DNA of 64,000 bases, taken from assembly GCA_030407005.1 (NCBI GenBank), contig JAUDYN010000001.1, positions 806,001 through 870,000 on the forward strand. Direction: 5' to 3'. The translations under genes and the position numbers were made by a program. This DNA is from Desarmillaria ectypa. Lineage: Eukaryota > Basidiomycota > Agaricomycetes > Agaricales > Physalacriaceae. Shown piece by piece: positions 1 through 11,206 of the stretch; positions within the stretch are counted from its first letter, which is position 1, and each line of letters starts with the position of its first letter. The notes beneath the pieces were generated by a model that saw only the letters and a program-made list of their open reading frames with translations, had not been told where the DNA came from and searched no databases.

Positions 1-3000
1 TTCTCAGAAAAAGAACTATGTGACAACTTTTTTATAGCTTCAATGAGTAGTGAAGAAAAATTATTCCAAGATGAACAAGCCAAGGGACTATTAAACTCCT
101 ACTTCCAAGGAAAGGTAGTCCTTGAGGGCTACAAAGCACAATATCATGTGTATGAGCACATTAGCAATGGCTCTCAATTACGAGAAGATGATGAAATCCC
201 AATTTATAATATACTAGTTGATAACTTGCATGTGAGGTCAAAGACTAGTAAGTCTAAGAAGAAAAATATGACACTAGTCCCTGGTTTTGAACACCTTGGT
301 GCATGCATGAAGAGCCCAGACTTTAAACCAGTCGCAGTGCTCACTAGTAAGAAATATAAACCTGTAGCATTGAAGGTAAAGCCACTACTGGGTGACCTGC
401 CAGAAAAATTCCGAATAGTGAGAGACATTAAGGGTGATCCCCTCAAAGACATCCCACTATTGAGTACTAGTCCACCAGAATATGTACCTACAGCATGCTA
501 TACCCCAGAAAGAAAAGCTAAGATTGACGAGAATCACCCAGAAGGATTTCTATGGCCAGAAGAGCGCAAACTAATGCACCATTTCATGACTATCCAAGAA
601 CAGGCATTCGCTTGGGATGATACTGAATGGGGGCATTTCCAAGAAGATTTCTTCCCACCAATAGATATTCCTGTAGTACCACACACTCCATGAGTATTGA
701 AGAACATTCCCATCCCATCTGGAATCTATGAAGAAGTCTGTAGGATTATTAAATCCAAGATTGGAGCTGGTGTATATGAACCATCTAATTCTTCCTATAG
801 ATCAAGGTGGTTCTGCATTATTAAGAAAGATGGTAAAAGCCTTCAACTAGTACATAGTTTGGAGCCTCTCAATGCAGTAACTATTGCGCATTCAGGAATT
901 CCACCAGCCACAGATGAACTCTCAGAGCACTTTGCTGGACGAGCCTGTGGAGGATGTTTGGACTTGTATGTTGGATACAACGAGTGCGACATAGCAGTTG
1001 GGTCTTGGGACTATACTACCTTCCAGACGCCATTTGGTTCTATGCGACTAGTAAAGTTACCGATGGGTTGGACGAATTCTGTCCCAATATTCCATGAAGA
1101 TGTGATGCATATCCTGAGAGAAGAAATCCCACATGTCACTCGTCCCTATATTGATGATGTACCCATACAAGGACCAAAGACTCGCTATGAAACAGGGGAG
1201 GGGAATTTTGAGACTATTCCAGAGAACCCAGGGATTCGTCGTTTTGTATGGGAACATATGCAGAACATGAATCGAGTGGTCCAACAGATGAAATATTGTG
1301 GAGGAACTTTTTCTGGACCTAAAACATTCTTGTGTGTTGAAGAAATGATGGTGGTTGGTCATTTCTGTACGTATGAAGGTAGAAAAATTGAACCTGATAG
1401 GGCTGGAGTCATCAGTTGTTGGGGCCCTTGCAAGCATCTCACTGATGTATGAGCCTTCTTAGGCACTTGTGGAGTCTGTCGAAAGTTTATAAAAGACTAT
1501 TTGAAGATAGCAGAGCCACTAGTCAAGTTGACTTGGCTCAATGTACCCTTTGAATGGGAGGATGAACAGCAACTAGCCATGGATAAGTTAAAAGAGGTGG
1601 TTGTGAATAGTCCAGCTATTCGACCAATTGACCTCACTAGTGAAGCAGAAGTAGGCCTATGCGTTGATACCTCATACAAGGCTGTTGGGTTCTACATCTA
1701 TCAAGTTGATGAAAAAGATCCTACCAAGCGCTACTATGTTCACTTTGGTTCGATCACAATGAATGAAAGAGAAGCATGGTTTTCACAGCCCAAACACGAA
1801 CTGTATGGACTATTGCGAGCATTAAAAGCTTGTCAATATTGGCTCATTGGGATTCACAACTTAGTAGTTGAAACTGATGCACAATATATTAAGAGTATGC
1901 TAAGCAACTCTGGAATGGGACCAAATGCCACTATCAACCATTGGATAGAGGACATATTGATGTTTCATTTCACCCTTCGGCATGTGAAAGGTAGTACTTT
2001 CCCCGCAGATGGACTATCAAGGCGTGACTCCCAACCTGGAGATGAAGTCCACCCTGACTTGGAGGACTATGAGCTTGAAGACCATGGCCCCTTGAAATTC
2101 GAAGTAGCGGAAGGGACTAGTACATGGCCAAAGGAACTTGAAGAATTTAAGAATGAAATTGATAGTCGAGGTGGCTATATGTATATGCTAGCCACGAGTA
2201 TTAACGATTTTACTGTAGAATTGGATGATGCACACTCACATGAGCTAGAATTAAGAAATCTGTACTTTGCACAAGTGAAAACCGATGAAACTCTAGGCCA
2301 GTTCTTGAAGGCTACTCCACTAATTCCAGGTCTCGAACATAAGTTTGACCCTAACAAAAGGGAGGACTATCCAGAGAGGCAACGGACTCATAGTGGACTG
2401 GCACAAGATGAATGCTTACCGCATGTCAGAACCTGGTTGAGAAACCTCAGGTACCATCCAGAGGGACTTAATGACAAGCAGTACTTGAATTTTAAGCAGT
2501 ACTGTCGTAACTTCTTCCTAGACAAAGGGGGACGACTGTACAGGCGTAGTATTGAAGGGAACCATCGACTAGTGGTCGATAAAAGCCATCGAATGTATAT
2601 GATGAGATCAGCACATGACTCATTAGGACATCGAGGTTTTTATGCAACTAAGTCACTATTGGAGCAGCGGTTTTGGTGGCCAGAGTTGGAACGAGATGTC
2701 AGTTGGTATGTCAAATCTTGTCATTTATGCCAAGTCAGACAGAAGACTATGCTCTGTATCCCACCTTCTGTCACTGAGACACTGTCGCTATTCCAAAAAG
2801 TACACTGCGACACAATGGTTATGTCTCCAGCATCAAATAAGTGCAAATATATAGTTCATGCACGTGACTCACTATCGTCATGGCCAGAGGCAAGGGCTTT
2901 ACAACATGAGAATGCTAAAGCTATTGTGATTTGGTTCTTTGAGGATGTGATATGCAGGTGGGGCTGTCCGTATGAAATAGTAACTGATAATGGTGGACCA

Positions 3001-4011
3001 TGGGTTGCTGTTATACAATGGCTAGCAGACAAGTACAGCATTACTGGAATAAAGATCTCTCCTTACAATTCGCAAGTGAATGGAAAGATAGAAAGAGGCC
3101 ATTGGGATATTTGTCAATCACTCTTTAAGGCAACTAGTGGCAATGCAAGGAAGTGGTTTTACTTCCTACCGCATGTATTGTGGGCTGACCGCATTACTAT
3201 TAAATGTGGGATGGGTTGCTCACCATATTTTATGGCACTAGGTGCACATCCAATAGTACTGCTTGACGTAGTTGAAGCTACCTGGCTAGTAAAACCCCCA
3301 AGTGGAATTTTGAGCACTGCAGACCTAATTGGTCTCTGTGCGAAAGCGCTAGCCAAGCATGCTCAACATGTAATGGCCATGAGACAGAGAGTCAGTAAGA
3401 ATAAGCTTGATACAGTACTACACTATGAACGTGAGCACAAGGCCACTATTGTGGACTATGACTTCAAACCAGGTCGACTAGTGCTTATGCGAAACACACG
3501 CGTTGAAGATAGTCTGGATAGCAAGATGGAGCCAAGGTACTTGGGGCCACTAGTTGTCATAAGAAGGACCAAAGGTGGTTCCTATGTCTTAGCAGAATTG
3601 GATGGATCACTGGTGGGTGGCGCAGTCGCTCAGTTTAGAGTAATCCCATACCATGCGAGGCATAGTATCAGCTTACCAAAGAAAATTCATGATTTAATTG
3701 ATGTAAGTCCTCAAACTCTTAAAGAGTTGGTGGATAGTGACGAATCTGTCCCAACTGAATACCACTATCGGCCATTAGGCAAGAAACTGTATAGTGTAGA
3801 CCAGATTAGACTGCAACAGAGTGACACTAGAGGATCTGACAGTGAAGATTCAGGTTCAGAAGCAGAGGGATACCCTCAGCCTGGTGACAATGATAGCGAT
3901 AGTAGTGAAGAGGACGAAGTCCCCATCACTAGTCGACTTAGAAGCTCGAAAACTGCAGTCAACAACAGTCAAACACAATTGATATTGCTGGGTAATGACA
4001 GCGTAAGCTAG
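1..4011 (+). pseudogene. Element A gag-pol/pol polyprotein with two in-frame TGA stops
   Basis: A single reading frame runs from base 1 to the TAG at 4009-4011 but is cut by TGA at 691-693 and 1450-1452. The three open pieces are 43-693, 697-1452 and 1501-4011. The middle piece holds reverse transcriptase with the catalytic YIDD at 1147-1158. The last piece holds RNase H (from about 1650), the integrase zinc finger (H..H..CxxC, about 2600-2745) and the integrase core, with Asp in HCDTM, Asp in TDNGGPW and Glu in KIERGHW. It ends in an acidic Ser/Glu-rich tail and shows no chromodomain. The first TGA sits where Trp would fit and the second where Arg would fit, so both look like single transitions. 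No intact product is expected from this copy unless the stops are read through. Confidence 0.88.
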
Positions 4012-4368
4012 ATAAGACTATCTAGGCAGTTGATATTCACAGTAATAACAGACTAGTAATGGTCAGCACAATCAGTGGCGAGTCTAAAACTATGATTGTA
4101 TTAGCAGAATACCAACCAGTATTGAGAATAGAATGAGAAGAATAGAGTCCTATCAAAGAAGATTGGCACTGTTGCATGTGAACCTGAAAATCATCAAGTG
4201 AATTTGATGATCTCTGATGGCTAAGTGTCAGCTGGACTTGGTGATGAGAATGTGATCAAGAACTGTGACCTCAAAAGGAAGTAGTAAGGGTCCACTAGTG
4301 GGATGCACTGCTAAGTACAAAAGGGACTTAGGTGACTGGGGACAGTCACTATTTCAGTGTGGGGGAGA
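4012..4368 (+). other. Element A 3' untranslated region with polypurine tract
   Basis: 357 bp without an open frame between the pol stop and the LTR. It ends in the purine-rich run GTGGGGGAGA immediately before the LTR start TGATATGC, the expected primer for plus-strand synthesis. No separate gene is seen here. Confidence 0.75.
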
Positions 4369-5657
4369 TGATATGCCATCTATGCATTCACACCTAGATT
4401 TTGCGATTTTGTAACAATACTATTGCACATCTATCCTATACTAGTGATACATAGAGGACTATAGCTGAGGCTTTGAGCTGATAGTTAAAAGCAGTAAGCA
4501 ACTGGTAGAGCCAGGACTTAGATGCAACACCATTAGTGGGTTAAATCTACCAGCCGGCCAGACTAGTAACTCGAATGCTAGCAGGACTAAGTGAAATACA
4601 GCCACTAGCAAATGAAGGATGCTACTAGCACACAAAAACCAGGAGCAGAGTACACAGATCTCATCAAGTTCTGTCACTAGCAGCCCAGACTGGGCATAAA
4701 CGCCTAAGTCAGGATAACTAGTCACATGGCAATCTTGAAACAGGACTTAGAAATAAATTAGGAATGGATTAACCTTGAGCCCAGATCCAACTATTTCAAT
4801 ATAGATCTCTTATGATTGATGCTAGTGGAGCCGGACTGCACCCTCGATCATGATCGGATAGCTGTTACAGGCACCAATATCCAGATATCCATATAACCGT
4901 GTTACTAGGGCATGTAGCTGGGCCAAGGGTGCGGAAAGACCAACTGTGGAGTCTCTAGACCGAATATTTGAAAAGAAAACAGACTAGACCAACTATTGTG
5001 TGATTATTCACCATTATTCGTGACTAGCCAAGAAATCCTTACCAATATACCCTATACCCAGATGATATTTATAGTTTTGCCTCAGTAGTATATAAGTAGT
5101 GGGATGGGCGCTTGTGCAAAGCAGGCAAGCCATCCCCGCAGTTGAGCCCTCACTGGTAGTAACTGGTGTCCCCAATTAAAGGCTTTTGTGCTTAACCTCG
5201 ATGAAGTGATTAATAGTTGCTAAGTCACCCATAGAATTGCATTGAATTGAAGTCCATTAGAGTCACTATTGTGTCCTGCAAAGGTCTGGAGTGTTTTGAA
5301 GTTAGTTCAAGCAAAGTTCTCGGAGTTATAGTTTATTCTTAGGCCAAGAGTGCCACTAGTTTGAAGCAGTTTCAGTCAAAACAAGCGCAGTAGCTCAAAC
5401 CAAGTCACTTTTTACTCAATTGTGTCTTACCAACCCCACTAGTACGAGTAGTACTTTGTATAACTCACTAGTAACAAATAAAACGTCTTCAAGACAACTG
5501 TACTTGATTATTGAAGTCTGCAGAGTGCTTCCATCATACTCGAAACCACCCAAATTCAATATTGGTGATTAAGTGTAGAGTAGTAAGAGATTTAGTGTGA
5601 TTGGTGTTCATTTCCATTCTCTAATTCTTTTGTCACTCGCTGTTACCAAGCACATCA
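4369..5657 (+). repeat. Element A 3' LTR (1289 bp)
   Basis: The LTR begins TGATATGC and ends GCACATCA, giving an imperfect 8-bp terminal inverted repeat of TG..CA type. The ends are supported by the inverted second copy at 9847-11206, where similarity starts and stops at the same two motifs. The interior holds several ACTAGT palindromes. The 5' LTR of this element is outside the window, so LTR divergence and target duplication cannot be checked here. Confidence 0.88.
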
Positions 5658-8600
5658 CTGGGTTGATGATCCATTTTCAATATCCATCCTTGTGTTGAGC
5701 AAGGTATGCAACATTGCCACTGTCAGAATATTTGTGGTCCAGTATCTTGACCACTATCTTGTTGTTGGTTACAATTTTTGGAATGTATAAGGCATAGTTT
5801 ATGCTGGCCTTGTATTCTTTGATCACTTCCATTGCATCCAACATTTCTGTTTCTTGGACCCAGGAGTTATATTCTCTGGTCCATCCCTTCCACTTGACTA
5901 GGTAATCCGTGACTTCCCTAGATAGTTGTCCTCTTTTGGAGCACACTCAATGAGTATGTGAGTCTAAGACTTCTTTGATTTCATATTCTTCTTGACTGTC
6001 AACAAGGTCTGGAGGAGGAGGTGGTTGCTGCTGATTTGGGAATGAAGATGCAATATAGGGAGTCAACAATTTTTCATTGAATTAGGGATGTATCTTCCAA
6101 TGGGGTGGCAGTTTTAGCTTATATGCTGCCATTCCTGATTTTTTGATGATTTTGAATGGCCCTGTTCATTTGTTGTTGAGTTTTTTCTTTGGTTGTGGAA
6201 GATGAAGGTTGGTGGTGTCAAGCCAAACTTTATCACTGATTTGGTATTCTCAGGGTAATTGTTTTCATTTGGCATATTGCACTTTCATTTGTGTCGCTGC
6301 TTTTTCCAAAGTGTTATGGACCTCTTTGTGGACTTTGGCCATTGTTTCTGTGAATTCTACAGCTGTAGGATTTTCAAAATTGGTCTTTTGGATAGACTCA
6401 GGAATGAGTCGAGGATTTCATCCATATAAGACTATGAACAGGCTTTTGCTGGTAGCAGAATATATTCTGTTGTTGTGGGCAAACTCTGCAAGGGGTAGTC
6501 ATGTGGCCCAATCTGTCTGTTGATGGTTGATGAATATACAGAGATATTTTTCAACCTCTTGATTGACACATTCTGTCTGTCCATCCATCTGTGGGTGATA
6601 TGCAGTGGATGTGTTTTGCATGATGTTCAGCATCTGATATAATTCCTTCATGAAAGAAGACACAAATTGGGGTCCTCAATCAGAGATGACTACTTGAGGC
6701 ATTCCATGTTTCACATAGACATGATTTCAGAGCATAAGGGCCCATCCTTCCATGGATAGTTCTTCATTGCATGGAATGAGGATGATGTTTTTGGAAAAGC
6801 AGTCTATAATGACCAGTAAAGCATCAAATCCTTCTGATTCTGGAAGACCTGTAACCATATCTACCAAGATATGAGTCCAAGGGGTATCTGGGATTGCATT
6901 GGGGTTAAGAGGAGCAGCTTTTGCTTGCATGTCACTCTTCATTCTTTGACAGGTTTCACATCCCTTAATGTAGGTTTCGATGTCTTTCTTTATCTTCAGC
7001 CACCAATATTCTCATAGAATAAGTTCCTTGGTTTTAGCAATTCCTGGATGTCCAGCAGTGATATGATCATGATATTGTGCAATGATCTCACCACATAGGG
7101 ATGTGTCCTGGGAAATGTAGATGCATCTGTCATACCACAATACTTCAGCTTCCTGGGTGATTCCTCATTTGTGATTCAAGGATTTTTCAATTCCTTGATC
7201 CTATTGCTCTTTTTGTCAAGTTGCATCTCTTATATGCATGACTCATTCCTTGGTTGTGGGCAGTATTAATGCCCAGAAATGTTCAGGGGAAAGGACAATC
7301 ACATCTTGGTTGTCTTCTTTTCCCTGATCATGATCATCTCTTCAACTGAGAAGATCAGCTTTTTTGTTAGTGATCTCTGCTTTGTGTTGAAGGACAAAGT
7401 GGTATTCTGCTAATTTGGTGACCCACCGAGCTTGTCAGCAGTTCAGCTTCTGGGGTTTTTGGAAATACTAGAGGTTTTGGTGATTGGTCTAGATTTCAAT
7501 TGTTTTCTTTGCACCCATAAGATAATGGTGCCATTCCTCTAGTGCTAGCATGATGGCCAACAATTCCTTGTCATAAATTTTGTAATTTCATTCAGTGACT
7601 GCCAGTGCTTTGAACATGAAGGCAACAGGCCTCCATTTGCCATTCTGTTCTTGGCTAAGAACAGCGCTGATGGCCCCATCACTAGCATCTGCTTCTACTC
7701 AGAACTTTCCCTCATCTGAGGGAATTGTTAGAACAACATTGGTGGTCATCAACTTTTTGAGTTGAGTAAATGCTTGTTCTTGTTCTGATCCCCATGTCCA
7801 GTCTACTTTCCTGGTTAACTGGGTAAGGGGTCATACAATCTTTGAATAGTTGTGAATGAATTTTCTATAGAAATTTGTAAATCCTAAGAAGGATTGGAGT
7901 TCCTTCTTTTTTGTTGGAGTTGGCCATTCTTTTATTCCAGTGATTTTGACAGGGTCCATTTGGATTGTGTCTTCACTGATAATGACTCCAAGATATTCTG
8001 TTTCTAATACCTCAAATTCACATTTCTCTGCCTTGAGGAACAACTTGTTTTCTTAGAGACATTGGAGGACTTGTCGAGCAATGATTCTATGTTCTGATAG
8101 GGATTTTGTGAAGATAAGGATGTCATCCAGGTAAATGATAACTTTTCCTCCAGCAATCAAGTCCTTGAAAATATCATTCATCATCCACTGGAAGGTGGCT
8201 GGTGAGTTGGTGAGGCCAAAGAACATGACCATTGGTTCAAAGAGCCCTTGGTTGGTTCTGAACATGGCTTTCTCTTCATCTCCTTCTCAGATTTGCACAT
8301 TGTTGTATCCTTAGCAAACATCTAGTTTGCTGAAATACTTGGCTCCTTGTAACTTATCAATAAGTTCCGAGATTAGAGGAAGAGGATAATGGTTTTTAAT
8401 CATCATTTCATTTAGTTTACAATAATCCTGAACCGGTCATAAGGAACCATCCTTTTTCTTTACAAAGAAGAAGGAAGAAGCAAATGGAGATTTGGAAGGG
8501 CAAATCCTTCCGGAGTTGAGATTTTTGTCAAGGAACTTATCAAGTTGTTCCTGTTTGTTTCTGTTGAGAGAGTAGACTTTACAGTCTAATGTGGACTTGG

Positions 8601-9846
8601 CATTTGGGGTTAGCTCAATGGCATGGTCCCATGGTTTTTGGTCTGGAAGTTTGTCAAAGCTCTCTTTAGAGAACAAGTCTCTAAAGCTTTGATACTGAGG
8701 AGGCATGAGCTCCTCAAAAGTCTTCTTTGGTTTTTCTGCATTTGTAGCTGCTGCCAGTTTGTTTGTGTGGTGTACTGCCCAAAGAATGATTTCTTCTTGC
8801 ATGTTAACTGCCAAAATGGTTTCTCCTTCTTCCAACTCTTTGTCCCATCTGTCTTCTTCATCAGCATTGGGAATCATGAAATAGTTTTTTACACAATGAT
8901 ATCATCTGAATGTCATGATTCCTGTCTTTCAGTTGACTAGGAGATTATGGTGTTTAAGCCAGTTGTGTCCCAAGTATACTGTCTTGGAGCCCAAATCCAT
9001 GACTGCAAGGTCAATTTATTCTATGTGGTCTCCGATGGTCATTCAGAGTTCCACGAATTCGGTTATGTTGCCTGCCTTGTTATGGGTTCCATCTGCATTA
9101 TAAACAGGAATTGGGGTGGTGACTTTTCTGGTATCCAACTGGTATTGTTGGATGTATGTTCAATTGATAGAACTGCCTGTGCAGCCACTATCCAACAATG
9201 CTCAGGTTGTCAATGTCTTCTTTTCTGTACAGGGAGAGAGCTGGATATCCACCAAGAAGTCCCATCTGGAACTCTTGGTACCTCAGATATACTGGATCAG
9301 TTCATGAAGTTCATAGAGCTGCTCATGCACAGAGCTCTCTTCATTATTCAAGCTCTGGATGAGCTCATTGGTTATCTCCCCAAGTCATTTAGGATGAACT
9401 CAAATAGAGAGAATGGCTTTGGCAGCTGCCAAGTTCTTGGTGGCATAAATCACCTGTAGAGTCCAGTTGACTCCAAAAGGTTGGTACCACATGTGATCAT
9501 GTACCCCCTTGTTAGGCAGGATTTCAGGATTCAGTACCTCTTTGTTAGGTGGGATTTCAGATGTTGGGGTACTGGCTCTGGACTGTTTTGCTTGCCATAG
9601 TCTAAAGGCTGTATCATCTTCTTTGTCAGGTACTTCGATGATGATAGTGTTCCTGCTGCGATGCCCTCTTTTTACCATCTGGGCACTAGCAGCTTCCCCC
9701 TATTCTTCGGCCTGAGTTGCTTTTGGAACTCGACCCATCTTGGGAGGAGATAGGACTTGGCTTGATACTTCTGAGGTTCTGCTACTACCTGTTCTGGTGG
9801 AGTTGGCCATGGTGCCAGGTGCAAATCTAATCAGCATTGCAGTTGG
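5658..9846 (-). pseudogene. Element B-minus pol (protease, RT, RNase H, integrase, chromodomain)
   Basis: Minus-strand order: protease with DSGC near 9190-9200; RT pieces at 8437-8877 (VKKKDG) and 8053-8265 (YLDDILIF); the RT thumb/connection at 7831-8043 (FLGFTNFYRKF); RNase H at about 7500-7730; integrase with the first catalytic Asp in ILVDMV at 6727-6942; and the chromodomain at 5677-5946, where the LVKWKGW and NSW motifs are readable. Frames are split by stops and shifts, for example TGA at an Arg position in SL*PVQDY near 8440, a stop also present in B-plus. The chromodomain piece is better preserved here than in B-plus. It would have encoded the enzymes for reverse transcription and targeted integration. 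Confidence 0.85.
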
Positions 9847-11206
9847 TGATGTGCTTGGTAATGGCAAGTGACAAAAGAATTAGGGAATAGCAATGAACAC
9901 CAATCACACTAAACCTCTTACTACTCTACACTTAATCACCAATATTGAATTCAGGCGGTTTCAAGTATGATGGAAGCACTCTGCAGACTTCAATAATCAA
10001 GTACAATTGTCTTAAAGATGTTTTATTCATTACTAGTGAGTTTATACAAAGTACTACTCGTACTAGTGGGGTGGGTAAGACACAATTGGATAAGAGTGAC
10101 TTGGTTTGAGCTACTGTGCTTGTTCTGACTGAAACTGCTTCAGACTGGTGGCACTCTTGGCCCTATACTGCTTCCTACAAGTGATAAATACTTGACTAGC
10201 CACACTCTTGGCTAACTAGTGGTGCTCTTGGCCTAAGAATAAACTATAACTCCAAGAACTTTGCTTGAACTAACTTCAAAACACTCCAGACCTTTGCAGG
10301 ACACAACAGTGACTCTAATGGACTTCAATTTAATGCAATACTATGGGTGACTTAGCAACTATTAATCACTTTGTCGAGGTTAAGCATAAAAGCCTTTAGT
10401 TGGGGATACCAGTTACTACCAGTGAGGGCTCAACTGCAGGGATGGCTTGCCTGGTCTACACAAGCACCCATCCCACTACTTATATACTACTGAGGCAGAA
10501 CTATAAATATCATCTGGGTATAGGGTATATTGGTAAGGATTTCTTGGCTAGTCACGAATAATGGTGAATAATCACACAATAGTTGGTCTAGTCTGTTTTC
10601 TTTTCAAATATTCGGTCTAGAGACTCCACAGTTGGTCTTTCCGCACCCTTGGCCCAGCTACATGCCCTAGTAACGTGGTTATATGAATATCCAGATATTG
10701 GTACCTGTAACAGCTATCTGATCATGATTGAGGGTGCAGTCTGGCTCCACTAGCATCAATCATAAGAGATCTATATTGAAATAGTCAGATCTGGGCTCAA
10801 GGTTAATCCATTCCTAATTTATTTCTAAGTCCTGTTTCAAGATTGCCATGTGACTAGTTATCCTGACTTAGATGTTTATGCCCAGTCTGGTTTACTAGTG
10901 ACAGAACTTGATGAGATCTGTATACTCTGCTCCTGGTTTTTGTGTGCTAGTAGCATCCTTCATTTGCTAGTGACTGTATTTCACTTAGTCCTGCTAGCAT
11001 TCGAGTTACTAGTCTGGCCAGCTGGTAGATTTAACCCACTAATAGTGTTGCATCTAAGTCCTGGCTCTACCAGTTGTTTACTGCTTTTAACTATCAGCTC
11101 AAAGCCTCAGCTATAGTCCTCTATGTATCACTAGTATAGGATAGATGTGCAATAGTATTGTTACAAAATCGCAAAATCTAGGTGTGAACACATAGATAGC
11201 ATATCA
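9847..11206 (-). repeat. Solo LTR of family A, inverted relative to 4369-5657
   Basis: The sequence is the reverse complement of the element A LTR over its whole length, with outer ends TGATGTGC (9847) and GCATATCA (11206). It is about 70 bp longer because of an internal extra segment near 10170-10235 that repeats the 'cactcttggc' motif. It interrupts element B-minus between its gag end and its protease. The 5-bp flanks (GTTGG left, CTACA right) do not match, so a simple solo-LTR insertion with target duplication is not supported. Confidence 0.85.

Larger units (their letters stand above)
1..5657 (+). mobile_element. Ty3/gypsy element A, 5' truncated by window edge
   Basis: This is the 3' part of an LTR retrotransposon: pol frame (1-4011), an untranslated stretch with a purine-rich tract, then a 1289-bp 3' LTR (4369-5657). 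The 5' LTR and gag are left of the window. The 3' flank falls inside the 3' end of element B-minus: B homology stops at 5658, where the B sequence resumes with ATCATCAACCCAG on the minus strand. Element A therefore inserted into B and is younger than it. The palindrome ACTAGT is strongly over-represented throughout the coding part and the LTR (see findings). Confidence 0.9.

Noticed and set aside
8623..9459. Plus-strand frames of 105 and 170 aa across the B-minus protease region
   Set aside because: Antisense to recognisable minus-strand protease and RT sequence.
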